From CAILZL01 sp049840395 (lineage in GTDB: Bacteria > Pseudomonadota > Gammaproteobacteria > Steroidobacterales > Steroidobacteraceae), in NCBI GenBank assembly GCA_049840395.1, contig JASGLD010000008.1, forward strand, positions 186,001 to 250,000: a DNA stretch of 64,000 nucleotides, written 5' to 3'. The notes under the pieces were generated by a model that saw only the letters and a list, made by a program, of their open reading frames with translations, had not been told where the DNA came from and ran no database searches. The position numbers and the translations under genes are program-made. Within the stretch, counting starts at the first letter, position 1, and each line of letters begins with the position of its first letter. Below, piece by piece: positions 46,003 to 55,283 of the stretch.

Positions 46003-47019
46003 ATGTCCACTCAATCATGGCTCAAGAGCGCGCTGCTGGTTGCAACCAGCGCATTGACGCTGCTGGCTGCGCCTTCGTATGCGAAGAACATCGAACTGTT
46101 GAATGTCTCTTACGATCCCACTCGTGAGTTGTACGAGGACTACAACAAGGCCTTCACTGCCTACTGGGAAAAGAAGACCGGCGACAAAGTCACCATCAAG
46201 CAATCACACGGCGGCTCGGGCAAACAGGCGCGCTCGGTGATCGACGGTCTGCAGGCCGATGTGGTCACGCTGGCCATGGAGTCGGACATCGACGCCATCG
46301 TCAACAATGCCAAACTGTTGCCGGTGAACTGGGTGACACGCATCGCCAACAACAGCTCGCCCTATACGTCCACCATCGTATTCCTGGTACGCAAGGGCAA
46401 CCCGAAGGGCATCAAGGATTGGGGCGATCTCATTAAACCCGGTGTGGCCGTAATCACACCCAATCCTAAAACTTCGGGCGGCGCACGCTGGAACTATCTG
46501 GCGGCCTGGGCCTGGGCACTGAAGCAACCGGGCGGCAGTGAAGCCACGGCGCAGGCCTATGTGCAGAAGCTATTCAAGAATGTACCAGTGCTGGATAGCG
46601 GCGCACGCGCTTCCACCACCACCTTCGTACAACGCGGTATCGGCGATGTACTGATCGCCTGGGAAAACGAGGCCTTCCTGTCACTGAAGGAATTCGGCGC
46701 AGACAAGTATCAAATCGTCGTGCCCACGGTCAGCATCCTGGCCGAACCTTCAGTGGCCGTAGTGGACAAGAATGCGCTGCGTCATGGCACACGCGATGTC
46801 GCGACGGCTTATCTGGAATATCTGAACTCGGCTGAAGGCCAGGACATCATCGGTCGCAACTTCTATCGCCCGCGTAGCGCTGAAGCGCAGGCCAAGTACA
46901 GCAAGGTATTCCCCAAGATCCAGACCATGGTGACCATTGCCGACTTCGGCGGCTGGACCAAGGCACAGGCCAAGCACTTCAACGACGGTGGCGTGTTCGA
47001 CAAGATCGCCACACCGTAA
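46003..47019 (+). CDS. sbp: Periplasmic sulfate-binding protein Sbp
   Basis: 338 residues. The signal peptide ends AAPSYA|KN. IELLNVSYDPTRELYEDYNKAF, KQSHGGSGKQARSVIDGL, TPNPKTSGGARWNYLAAWAWAL and VLDSGARASTTTFVQRGIGDV are Sbp/CysP blocks that hold the sulfate. It should deliver sulfate to a CysTWA permease, but no permease genes follow. Start ATG 46003, preceded by CGGAG; the five-residue upstream extension is dropped. Confidence 0.93.
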   Translation: MSTQSWLKSALLVATSALTLLAAPSYAKNIELLNVSYDPTRELYEDYNKAFTAYWEKKTGDKVTIKQSHGGSGKQARSVIDGLQADVVTLAMESDIDAIVNNAKLLPVNWVTRIANNSSPYTSTIVFLVRKGNPKGIKDWGDLIKPGVAVITPNPKTSGGARWNYLAAWAWALKQPGGSEATAQAYVQKLFKNVPVLDSGARASTTTFVQRGIGDVLIAWENEAFLSLKEFGADKYQIVVPTVSILAEPSVAVVDKNALRHGTRDVATAYLEYLNSAEGQDIIGRNFYRPRSAEAQAKYSKVFPKIQTMVTIADFGGWTKAQAKHFNDGGVFDKIATP

Positions 47020-47047
47020 AGCATCGCATTGGAACGCGATTGCATCT

Positions 47048-47073
47048 CAGGGTGGGTAAACGCGCAAGACCGC
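47048..47073. repeat. 26-base dispersed repeat copy
   Basis: CAGGGTGGGTAAACGCGCAAGACCGC matches 18790-18815 at 24 of 26 positions. Here it lacks the inverted partner arm seen at 18792-18830, so it looks like a decayed copy of that REP unit. Confidence 0.6.
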
Positions 47074-47094
47074 AACCCCCGGCTAAATGACAAA

Positions 47095-47130
47095 TGCAAA
47101 GGGGCGATCATTGCTGATCGCCCCTTTGCA
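47095..47130. terminator. Bidirectional intrinsic terminator
   Basis: TGCAAAGGGGCGATCA, loop TTGC, TGATCGCCCCTTTGCA: a perfect 16-bp stem. Arms end in AAA/TTT, giving short U-tracts in both directions. It lies between convergent sbp and the hypothetical gene at 47159. Confidence 0.85.
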
Positions 47131-47158
47131 TTCTGCGTATCTGCAGTTTTAACTGAGT

Positions 47159-47608
47159 CTATTTGTCGCCCTTCAAGCGACCGGTTACCTTCTGCCAGAA
47201 ACTTTGCGGCTTAGCCGGTTCATTCTTCTTCTGTGTCGCGTACTTGCTGACCAGCGACTTACGACCCTCCGGACGATGGCCGGCTTTATGCGCCAATGCC
47301 GGATGCGATACCTGAGCCGGACCACGCGCTGCATTGCCAGTATCGTAAGGATTCATGCCGCCGCCAGGCAGACGCTCCGCCTCTTCCAGTGCCAGCTTGG
47401 GTTTCGAGACAGGCACGGGCTGGGTTTCCTCCAACGTCAACTTGGCTTCCAGCTTCTGTAGACGTTGCGTGCTCACATCCCGGTCGAATACGCCTGTTGA
47501 TGTCTCCCATTCCCATACCGGATTGCCCTTGGCGTCATAGGCCACTCGACCTGACTGCTTGGGCTGACCGGGGGGTCTTTCGGAAGGTTTGGAATCTTTG
47601 CTGCTCAT
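47159..47608 (-). CDS. Conserved hypothetical hydrophilic protein
   Basis: 149 residues, low in hydrophobics and rich in Pro, Lys and Gly. The most structured part is GRVAYDAKGNPVWEWETSTGVFDRDVSTQRLQKLEAKLTLEE (~22-62), which I recall as a conserved motif in proteobacterial hypothetical proteins. The basic C-terminus (FWQKVTGRLKGD) may bind membrane or nucleic acid. Function unknown. Start: ATG 47608 or GTG 47614. Confidence 0.7.
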   Translation of the reverse strand: MSSKDSKPSERPPGQPKQSGRVAYDAKGNPVWEWETSTGVFDRDVSTQRLQKLEAKLTLEETQPVPVSKPKLALEEAERLPGGGMNPYDTGNAARGPAQVSHPALAHKAGHRPEGRKSLVSKYATQKKNEPAKPQSFWQKVTGRLKGDK

Positions 47609-47798
47609 GCTCACTTACGACTAAATCAAACGATGCAAACTGACAAACTGAATAGTAGGCCACCTGCCTTGGCGAGCGCTGGGTTACCGCCACTATAACG
47701 GCCAGCCAACGGTATAACGTAATACGCATGCCAATGGTTGCAGTCTGTTGTGACAGCCGACACACTCGAAGTTCTCACTCAGGATAAGTCTCATACTC

Positions 47799-49640
47799 TT
47801 GGCCGCTCATCCACCCCACGCCGGCTCCGGCAATGCCCAACTTAAGAAAGGCTTTCTAGGCGTGTTCGCCTACAGCCGGCGCGCCCTGCAGTTGGTGTGG
47901 AGCACCAGCCCTGCCCTCACCCTGACCATCGCGGCACTCACCCTGGCTGCGGGCGTACTGCCTGCGGGGGTCGCCTATGTGGGCGCGCGCATTGTCGATG
48001 CCGTGGTCAATGCCATGCGCAGTGGCGGGGGCGAAGCCGCGCGGCAACTGGTATTGGAACTGGTGTTACTGGAGGCAGGCCTGATCGTGGCTCTGGCAGC
48101 GGCACAACGCGGCCTGTCGCTATGCCAGTCATTGCTGCGCGCCCAACTTGGGCAACGCGTGAATGTGATGATTCTGGAAAAGGCATTGACCCTGGAACTC
48201 GCCCAATTCGAAGACAGCGAGTTCTACGACAAATTGACGCGCGCACGCCGCGAAGCATCGCAGCGGCCGCTATCGCTGGTGATGCGCACCTTCGGCCTGA
48301 TTCAGAATCTGATTTCATTACTCAGCTATGCCACGTTGCTGGTGCAATTTTCAGTGTGGGCACTGGTGATTCTGCTGTGCTCTGGCCTGCCCGCCTTCAT
48401 CGCTGAAACCAAATTTTCCGGCGATGCCTTCCGTCTGTTCCGCTGGCGTTCGCCGGAAACGCGCATGCAGATGTATCTGGAAACCGTGATCGCCCGTGAG
48501 GATCACGCCAAGGAAGTGCAACTGTTCGAGCTGGGACCGTTATTGCTGGATCGCTACCGGCAGATATTTCACAAGCTGTACAAGGAAGATCGCGATCTCA
48601 CCATCCGTCGCGATACCTGGGGCTTTTTCCTGAGTCTGATCGGCACCGCAGCGTTGTATGGCGCCTATGCATGGATTGCGCTCAGCACCATCGCACTACG
48701 TATCACGCTGGGACAGATGACCATGTATCTGTTGCTGTTCCGCCAGGGACAGGCTGCGGTGTCGGCCAGTCTCTCCGCAGTAGGCGGTCTATACGAAGAC
48801 AATCTGTACCTGTCGACGCTGTACGAATATCTGGAGACGCCCACCACGCCAGCAACAGGGCGCTTGCAACAAGGCAAGGATCGCAGCGATGGCATTCGCT
48901 TCGAAAACGTCAGCTTCACCTATCCGGGCGCAGAGCAACCGGCCTTGATCGACATCAACCTACATATTCGTCCGGGCGAATCGCTGGCACTGGTAGGCGA
49001 GAACGGCTCGGGCAAGACCACCATGATCAAACTGCTGACGCGTCTCTACAAACCGGATAGCGGACGAGTACTGCTCGATGGCGTGGATCTGCAAGAGTGG
49101 GATGAATCGACGCTGCGTAAACGCATCGGCGTGATCTTTCAGGACTTCGCCCGTTATCAATTGATGCTGGGCGAAAACATCGGCGCCGGCGATGTGCGGC
49201 ACTTCGACGATGAAGCCGAATGGCGCAAAGCAGCGGAACAAGGCATGGCCGCGCCCTTGATCGAAGCCATGCCGGCCGGTTATCGCACGCAGTTAGGCAA
49301 GTGGTTCAAGGAGGGACGCGAATTGTCGGGCGGGCAGTGGCAGAAGATCGCGTTGTCGCGCGCCTTCATGCGTGCGCAGGCCGACATTCTGGTGCTGGAT
49401 GAACCCACCGCTGCAATGGACGCTGCAGCCGAGGCGCAGGTGTTCGAACACTTTCAGACATTGACGCGCAATCGCATCGCCATCCTGATCTCACATCGCT
49501 TTTCCACGGTGCGCATGGCGGATCAGATCGTGGTAATTCAACATGGCCGCGTGGTGGAACACGGCAGCCACGAGCAGCTGATGCAATTAGCCGGTCACTA
49601 TGCGCAATTGTTTTCGCTACAGGCGCGCGGCTACCAATAA
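47799..49640 (+). CDS. ABC exporter, fused permease and ATPase
   Basis: Up to 613 residues. About six helices in the first ~340 residues form the transmembrane domain; the ATPase follows with Walker A VGENGSGKTT, Q-loop VIFQDFARYQL, signature ELSGGQWQKIALSRAF, Walker B DILVLDEPTAAMD and a His switch in ILISHRFSTV. It should work as a homodimer exporting an unknown lipid, peptide or drug. The start is uncertain: TTG 47799 has only a distant AGGA; an in-frame GTG near 47861 is an alternative. Confidence 0.88.
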   Translation: MAAHPPHAGSGNAQLKKGFLGVFAYSRRALQLVWSTSPALTLTIAALTLAAGVLPAGVAYVGARIVDAVVNAMRSGGGEAARQLVLELVLLEAGLIVALAAAQRGLSLCQSLLRAQLGQRVNVMILEKALTLELAQFEDSEFYDKLTRARREASQRPLSLVMRTFGLIQNLISLLSYATLLVQFSVWALVILLCSGLPAFIAETKFSGDAFRLFRWRSPETRMQMYLETVIAREDHAKEVQLFELGPLLLDRYRQIFHKLYKEDRDLTIRRDTWGFFLSLIGTAALYGAYAWIALSTIALRITLGQMTMYLLLFRQGQAAVSASLSAVGGLYEDNLYLSTLYEYLETPTTPATGRLQQGKDRSDGIRFENVSFTYPGAEQPALIDINLHIRPGESLALVGENGSGKTTMIKLLTRLYKPDSGRVLLDGVDLQEWDESTLRKRIGVIFQDFARYQLMLGENIGAGDVRHFDDEAEWRKAAEQGMAAPLIEAMPAGYRTQLGKWFKEGRELSGGQWQKIALSRAFMRAQADILVLDEPTAAMDAAAEAQVFEHFQTLTRNRIAILISHRFSTVRMADQIVVIQHGRVVEHGSHEQLMQLAGHYAQLFSLQARGYQ

Positions 49641-49656
49641 CTTCACTTGATAGCCG

Positions 49657-49866
49657 TCACTTGGTCTTTGGCCGCCGCTCGTAAGTCGACTCGCGGACAA
49701 AGGCGTAGTTCACCGCATCCTTGGCCGAACGGCCTTGATCGTAAAGGCTGCGCCACACTGCCCAGTCGATATCGTCCAGACTCAGGTGCTGCAGAATATC
49801 CGAGTAATCGCGGCGAATCTTGCGCAGCACCTGCTGTTGCCATTGCAGCCAGGGAACTTGAATCAT
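49657..49866 (-). CDS. Small hypothetical protein
   Basis: 69 residues, soluble and Trp-rich: MIQVPWLQWQQQVLRKIRRDY, then LSLDDIDWAVWRSLYDQGRSAKDAVNYAFVRES. No family recognised. The start ATG 49866 has GAGGAAG at good distance, which supports real translation. It converges with the ABC exporter gene, 16 bases apart. Confidence 0.6.
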   Translation of the reverse strand: MIQVPWLQWQQQVLRKIRRDYSDILQHLSLDDIDWAVWRSLYDQGRSAKDAVNYAFVRESTYERRPKTK

Positions 49867-50014
49867 GGTCACTTCCTCATCGGGAATTGATGAGACTGGG
49901 TTGCATTGCCTGGGTTCAATCGTTGCACGGCAAATTACAAATTCTTAGCAAATCCAATCTTGCTCGATCTTCATGACAATTCGATCTTCATCACGACTCG
50001 CGCCGCACACCGCT

Positions 50015-50395
50015 TCAGGATTTCTTGCCGAACAAATCATCCAATGCTGCACGCGCCGCTGCCGTCGCATCCGGTTTGTCATCGGTAGTGACAGCAGCCT
50101 TGGCGCCAAATAGAGCATCCAGCTGCGCTCGCGCTTGTTGCGCAGCCGACGACACAGGTTGATAAGCATCGGCACGCAGGCTGAAGTAATCGCAATAGTT
50201 CGCTCGCTGCTTGTCGCGCACTTCCTCGGCAATGGGCTCACGACATTGCTTGGCCACGGTAATGTCATAGAACAGACATTGTTTGCAGGCGTGCAGCTCG
50301 GCACGACACTGCTTGCAAATGTCGAGACGCGATAGCGGCAGCGTCAGTTCAGAGAACGACGCGCCACAGCGCCAACACAGGGCTGAATGCGACAT
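50015..50395 (-). CDS. Zinc-ribbon-like conserved hypothetical protein
   Basis: 126 residues. CxxC pairs at C7/C10, C27/C30 and C37/C40, plus C51, suggest one or two zinc sites in the first half (ALCWRCGASF, DICKQCRAELHACKQCLFYD). The second half has Ala-rich helices, with ALFGAK and DLFGKK repeats. Cytoplasmic; function unknown. A strong GGAGG lies 7 bases before ATG 50395. Confidence 0.75.
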   Translation of the reverse strand: MSHSALCWRCGASFSELTLPLSRLDICKQCRAELHACKQCLFYDITVAKQCREPIAEEVRDKQRANYCDYFSLRADAYQPVSSAAQQARAQLDALFGAKAAVTTDDKPDATAAARAALDDLFGKKS

Positions 50396-50715
50396 TCATA
50401 ACCTCCACGTGGACCTCCACTTGCACCAGCCAAGCCCCGCCAATACTCCGAGCAACCTGCCTTTCGCCGCTGCGCCAGGGGTTCCGGAGAGCATCGTCGG
50501 CCTTCCTGTGCTATTTTTTGCGAATTGTTAGTAATTGGACGCGAGTGTGGCGAGCGCCTTAGGTACGTACAAGCCCTGGCTAAATTCAACAACTTAGACT
50601 AGCGCTTCACCCGGAAACTGTTCTATTTAAACACTCCATACCCTGACATAACGCCAATGTCCCAACGGGCATTTTGCGCAATTCAGCGAAAGGACGTGGT
50701 TACACCACGCTGTTC
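50396..50715. promoter_or_regulatory. Gap upstream of kup with a hairpin at the ribosome site
   Basis: 320 bases between two divergent genes. I see no gene in it. Just before kup, AAAGGA (50689-50694) is followed directly by the hairpin CGTGGT-TAC-ACCACG (50695-50709) and then six bases to ATG 50716. Without the hairpin the ribosome site is too far from the start (21 bases); folded, the distance becomes 6. Confidence 0.4.
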
Positions 50716-52632
50716 ATGCATCCAGACTCTGCACTGTCCACCCAAGCCCTCGAAGCCAACGATTCCCACCGCCATAACGGCGCCACCCGCGCACTCATGG
50801 TCGGCGCCCTGGGAGTGGTGTTCGGTGACATCGGCACCAGTCCGCTCTATGCGCTGCGGGAATGCTTCGGCGCCCACCACAACATCCAGGTCAATGTCGA
50901 CAATGTGCTGGGCATCCTGTCGCTGGTGCTGTGGTCGCAAATTCTGATCATTTCGGTGAAATACCTGGGCATCGTCATGCGCGCCGACAACAAGGGCGAA
51001 GGCGGCATCCTGGCGCTGAGCGCGTTGCTGGTCACCGCCTCGCGTAACTGGCGCCTGTGGACCCCCGTGGCCGCCATCGGCGTCTTCGGCGCCGCGCTGT
51101 TTCTGGGCGACGGCTTCATCACGCCGCCAGTGTCCATCCTGGGCGCGATGGAAGGTTTAAAAGTGGTGTCGCCCAACTTCGAACGCTTCATCGTGCCGCT
51201 GACGGTGGTGATTCTGACCGCGCTATTCATGGTGCAGAAAAAGGGCACTAGTGTGGTGGGCCGCGCCTTCGGCCCGATCATGTTGCTGTGGTTCACCCTG
51301 CTGGCCGTGTTCGGCGCCATGTCGATCTGGCATGCACCACAGGTACTACAGGCATTCAATCCCTGGTATGCCGTGCAATTCTTCCTACACAACGGCTGGA
51401 ATGCCTTCTTCACCATGTCCTCAGTATTCCTCGCCATCACCGGCGGCGAGGCGCTGTATGCGGACATGGGGCACTTCGGACGTATGCCGATTCGCAACGC
51501 CTGGTTCCTGGTAGTCATGCCTGCACTGGCCATCAACTACCTGGGTCAGGGCGCCCTGCTGCTGACCAATCCCGCAGCAATCAGCAATCCGTTCTACTTA
51601 CTGGCGCCCTCCTGGGCTCTACCCTTCGTCATTATCATTGCCACCGCAGCTGCCATCATCGCCTCGCAGGCAGTGATTTCCGGCGTGTTTTCTATTTCAC
51701 GTCAGGCCATCAATCTAGGCTATCTACCGCGTTTACGAGTTCTGCACTCATCCGAAGAAGAAATCGGTCAGGTGTATCTGCCGGCGATGAACTGGCTGTT
51801 GTTCGTCGGCACGGTGCTGTTGGTTATCGGCTTCAAGTCATCGAGCGCTCTGGCCGGCGCCTACGGCATTGCAGTGGCCAGCGATATGGTGATGGTGAGC
51901 ATCATGGTCATCCTGCTGATGCGCGCCACCACCTGGCCGCACAAACACGCCATTACCGCAGCACTCAGTTTCATCGTGCTGATAGAGCTGACCTTCTTCT
52001 GCTCCAACCTGCTCAAGTTCTTCGATGGCGGCTGGTTGCCGCTGTTGATCGCCGGTGTTGCCTTCATGCTCATGAGCACCTGGCATGAAGGCCGCAAGAA
52101 TCTCAACTGGCTGCTGACCACTCAGCAAATCTCTACGCGCGACTTTCTAAGTTCGCTGGAAAAAGATCCACCGCGTCGCGCACCCGGCACGGCCGTGTAC
52201 ATGGTCAGCGAAGCCAGCGGCGTACCGCGCGCACTGACTCAGAACCTGCGCTTCAACGGCGTGCTGCACGAACGCAACTTGCTGGTCACTTTCACCAGCG
52301 CCGATGTGCCCAGCATTCCCAGCGACGAACGCGTGTCCATTCAAACCATCGCACCCGGTCTGTATCGCGTCATCGCCCGTTACGGCTTCATGGAAACGCC
52401 CAGCATCATTTCCACGCTACGTGCCGCAGGCGACAAGGGTCTGGAATTCAAACCGGACGAGACCACTTACGTGGTGGGCCGCGAGAACCCGCTGATCACG
52501 ATGAACTCGGGCATGCCCATTTGGCGCAAGCGCCTGTTCGCCATCATGGGCCGGAACGCCCAGCTGGCGGCCGTGCACTACGGCGTGCCCACCCACCGCG
52601 TTATCGAAATCGGCAGCCAGGTGCGCCTCTAG
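50716..52632 (+). CDS. kup: Low-affinity potassium transporter Kup
   Basis: 638 residues. Twelve hydrophobic helices occupy the first ~440 residues, starting with MVGALGVVFGDIGTSPLYALRECF, the K+-transporter signature; GEGGILALSAL and LGDGFITPPVSILGAMEGL follow. A ~190-residue soluble C-terminal domain ends in IEIGSQVRL. It imports K+ with H+. Length and C-terminus match Kup (~620). ATG 50716 is the first ATG in the conserved region. Confidence 0.95.
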   Translation: MHPDSALSTQALEANDSHRHNGATRALMVGALGVVFGDIGTSPLYALRECFGAHHNIQVNVDNVLGILSLVLWSQILIISVKYLGIVMRADNKGEGGILALSALLVTASRNWRLWTPVAAIGVFGAALFLGDGFITPPVSILGAMEGLKVVSPNFERFIVPLTVVILTALFMVQKKGTSVVGRAFGPIMLLWFTLLAVFGAMSIWHAPQVLQAFNPWYAVQFFLHNGWNAFFTMSSVFLAITGGEALYADMGHFGRMPIRNAWFLVVMPALAINYLGQGALLLTNPAAISNPFYLLAPSWALPFVIIIATAAAIIASQAVISGVFSISRQAINLGYLPRLRVLHSSEEEIGQVYLPAMNWLLFVGTVLLVIGFKSSSALAGAYGIAVASDMVMVSIMVILLMRATTWPHKHAITAALSFIVLIELTFFCSNLLKFFDGGWLPLLIAGVAFMLMSTWHEGRKNLNWLLTTQQISTRDFLSSLEKDPPRRAPGTAVYMVSEASGVPRALTQNLRFNGVLHERNLLVTFTSADVPSIPSDERVSIQTIAPGLYRVIARYGFMETPSIISTLRAAGDKGLEFKPDETTYVVGRENPLITMNSGMPIWRKRLFAIMGRNAQLAAVHYGVPTHRVIEIGSQVRL

Positions 52633-52757
52633 GTGCAGACCGGTATGTCACGGTTTCATGATGCCGCTTGTGTAGAATGCGCGCCCTTTGCGCGACCGAC
52701 TGAATCGATTTGTTAGTTATTTTTTTACCGTCCAAGTTACTGCCATAGAGGTTTTTC

Positions 52758-53288
52758 ATGGGTCTGGATCTCGTTACGCCTGGCGACAAGGCACCCGATG
52801 TGTTCAACGTCATCATCGAAATTCCGATGAACGCCGATCCCATCAAGTACGAAGTGGATAAGGACACCGGCGCCGTGTTCGTCGATCGCTTCATGGGCAC
52901 CGCCATGCACTATCCCTGCAACTACGGCTATGTGCCCAACACCATCGCCGGCGATGGCGATCCTGTTGACGTGCTGGTGATGACGCCGTATCCGCTGTTC
53001 CCCGGCGTGGTGGTGCGCTGCCGTCCGCTGGGCGTATTGAAGATGACCGACGAAGCCGGCAACGATGCCAAAGTACTGGCCGTGCCCGACAACAAGATTC
53101 TGCCCATCTACAACCACTGGAAGTCGTACAAGGACATCAACGAACATCGCCTGACACCCATCCAGCATTTCTTTGAACACTACAAGGATCTGGAAAAGGG
53201 TAAGTGGGTGAAAGTCGAAGGCTGGGACGATGTAGATGCAGCCAAGCTGGAAATCACCGAAGGCATCGAACGATACAAGAACAAGTAA
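52758..53288 (+). CDS. ppa: Inorganic pyrophosphatase
   Basis: 176-residue family I enzyme. The active-site Asp cluster is in IAGDGDPVDVLVMTPYPL; KYEVDKDTGAVFVDRFM and MHYPCNYGYVPNT are typical, as is IYNHWKSYKDI. It hydrolyses PPi to drive biosynthesis. Soluble hexamer in relatives. Monocistronic, closed by a strong terminator. Confidence 0.96.
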   Translation: MGLDLVTPGDKAPDVFNVIIEIPMNADPIKYEVDKDTGAVFVDRFMGTAMHYPCNYGYVPNTIAGDGDPVDVLVMTPYPLFPGVVVRCRPLGVLKMTDEAGNDAKVLAVPDNKILPIYNHWKSYKDINEHRLTPIQHFFEHYKDLEKGKWVKVEGWDDVDAAKLEITEGIERYKNK

Positions 53289-53299
53289 TCGGATCGAAT

Positions 53300-53331
53300 A
53301 AAAAAGGGCGCAATGAATTGCGCCCTTTTTA
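53300..53331 (+). terminator. Intrinsic terminator of ppa
   Basis: AAAAAGGGCGCAAT, loop GA, ATTGCGCCCTTTTT, starting 13 bases after the ppa stop. A perfect 14-bp stem with T-run on the + side and A-run on the other, so it may also serve glk on the opposite strand. Confidence 0.88.
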
Positions 53332-53374
53332 TTTTACCGTCGCTGCCGCTCGCCACGAGTTTCTCGCAGCAAGA

Positions 53375-54364
53375 CTACCCACTCACTTCAATCCTCGGCC
53401 CCGGCGAAACAAATGCCTGCGCCAAGCCCACAAATGCCGGCTGCGGCGTGTGGATGACATACACAGGCACCGGCTTGAGATAACTCACATAACGTCCCTT
53501 GCTCTCAAAGCGCTCGCGAAACGACGAACGCGCGAAGTACTCACCGAACCTTGGCACGATGCCACCGCCGATGTACACCGCCTGCGTCGCGCCCAGGGTC
53601 AGCACCAGGTTACCGGCCACGCTGCCGAGCAGGCCGCAGAACATCTGCAACACTTCAGCACATTGTTTATCGCTGTCGTCCAGTCCGCGTTCGGTGATGT
53701 TGGCCGCTGTGTAAGTCTGTGCATCGACGCCTTCCAGCTTGCAGATGGCGTTGTATAGATTGATCAATCCCATGCCGGACAACACCCGTTCCACAGAGAC
53801 GTGCTCGAAGCTGCGCCACAATGTTTTCAGCACTTCTGCTTCACGCTCATTGCCCGGCGCGAGACTGACATGTCCACCTTCGCCCTGCAGCGGCAGCCAG
53901 TGTTCACCCGATGGAATCAAACCCGACACGCCCAGTCCAGTACCGGCGCCAAGCAAAGCAATGGGCGTGTTGTTGGCGTTCTTGCTGCCGCCCACTTGCT
54001 GCAGCTCATGAGCAGGCAGGTGACGAATAGCCATGGCCAGTGCGGTAAAATCGTTCAATACAATCAAACGCTGCAGGCCCAGCTCTTTGCGCAGCGCCGC
54101 GATACTGAAACGCCAGTTGTTGTTGGTCATGCTGATCTGATCGCCGGACAGTGGCGCAGCAATGTCGAAGGCAGCTTCTTGTAACGACCGCTTCTCGCCA
54201 ATGCTGTTCAAGTAATACCGGACTGCCGATTCGATATCGGGATAGTCCGCACAATGCAACTGCACCTCATCGCGAATGACCGTACCTTCGCATAACGCAA
54301 AGCGCGCATTGGTGCCGCCGATATCGGCAATCAATTTTGGTAAAGCTTGAGAAATATGATTCAT
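53375..54364 (-). CDS. glk: Glucokinase Glk
   Basis: 329 residues. ATP-site LIADIGGTNARFALC near the N-terminus, sugar site VLNDFTALAMAI, phosphate loop LLGAGTGLGVSGLIPS, catalytic-region GEGGHVSLAP, and C-terminal AVYIGGGIVPRF are all present. It phosphorylates glucose, feeding the Entner-Doudoroff route. Length matches E. coli Glk (321). ATG 54364 overlaps the pgl stop by 4 bases, which fixes the start. Confidence 0.95.
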   Translation of the reverse strand: MNHISQALPKLIADIGGTNARFALCEGTVIRDEVQLHCADYPDIESAVRYYLNSIGEKRSLQEAAFDIAAPLSGDQISMTNNNWRFSIAALRKELGLQRLIVLNDFTALAMAIRHLPAHELQQVGGSKNANNTPIALLGAGTGLGVSGLIPSGEHWLPLQGEGGHVSLAPGNEREAEVLKTLWRSFEHVSVERVLSGMGLINLYNAICKLEGVDAQTYTAANITERGLDDSDKQCAEVLQMFCGLLGSVAGNLVLTLGATQAVYIGGGIVPRFGEYFARSSFRERFESKGRYVSYLKPVPVYVIHTPQPAFVGLAQAFVSPGPRIEVSG

Positions 54365-55062
54365 GGTGACCAGAACACTTCCACAGGAACAATTTGTTGA
54401 TGCAACACGGCGCGCACCGGCAAAGCCGCCACCGGTCCGTGAGCCTTGGCCGACTGATACAGGGCCCATTTCGATTCGCCCTGTATGTGCACGATGATGC
54501 GCCGCGCATCCAGTAATGCATTTAGATTGAGACTTATACGCGCGCTTGGTTCCACCGGCGCCTGCATCGCTACAACGGCCGGGGGCAGCGAAGTATTCAA
54601 TGCCTGAGACAAATGCGGTGAGCCCGGAAATAAGGACGCCGTGTGACCATCATCGCCCATTCCCAACAACACCACATCGAAAGGACGCGCGATACGCGAC
54701 AGCGAACGCCAGGCCCACTCAACACCGGCCTCGGGCGTGGCGGCCGCATTCTTCAAGCCGATGAACTGCGCCGCTTCGGCACGCTGCCGCAGTAATTCGG
54801 CACGTACCAGGCGCTCATTGCTGGCCGCATCGTGGGCATCCACCCAACGCTCATCGGCCAGCGTCACCCATACTTTGTCCCAAGGCAATTTCTCTTGCGC
54901 CAATTGATTGAACAGCGTCACCGGCGTGCGGCCACCGGACACCACCAGGCTGGCGTGACCGCGGGCGGCGATGGCCTCCTGCAAATCCACCTGGATTTCG
55001 CCGGCCAGCGCGCGAGCCAGCGCAGCCGCATCCGGAAAACGATGCTCATGTGCGTGATGCAT
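54361..55062 (-). CDS. pgl: 6-phosphogluconolactonase Pgl (DevB/SOL family)
   Basis: 233 residues. ASLVVSGGRTPVTLFNQLA, VWVTLADERWVDAHDAASNERLV and DVVLLGMGDDGHTASLFPGSP are the family signatures. It hydrolyses 6-phosphogluconolactone to 6-phosphogluconate. Its stop overlaps glk (ATGA). The zwf gene that often precedes pgl is missing here. Start ATG 55062 is preferred over TTG 55077. Confidence 0.95.
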   Translation of the reverse strand: MHHAHEHRFPDAAALARALAGEIQVDLQEAIAARGHASLVVSGGRTPVTLFNQLAQEKLPWDKVWVTLADERWVDAHDAASNERLVRAELLRQRAEAAQFIGLKNAAATPEAGVEWAWRSLSRIARPFDVVLLGMGDDGHTASLFPGSPHLSQALNTSLPPAVVAMQAPVEPSARISLNLNALLDARRIIVHIQGESKWALYQSAKAHGPVAALPVRAVLHQQIVPVEVFWSP

Positions 55063-55283
55063 GGTCGATACCGCCAAGTGAGTGCAGCCGGTTGAACAGA
55101 TCGTGCCGATCTCATCTTAGTGGCTTGCCTTGTGGGCTGGCAACGATGCAAATCGTGCTATGTCAGTGCAGTTCGAGCAAATTCCATTCTTGGTGATGCA
55201 ACGTACTGCTACGATGCCTGTTGCACCTCAGCGCATTTAATAACGGCTACGATCAAGGACTGAACAGCCCACACCCCATCGCA

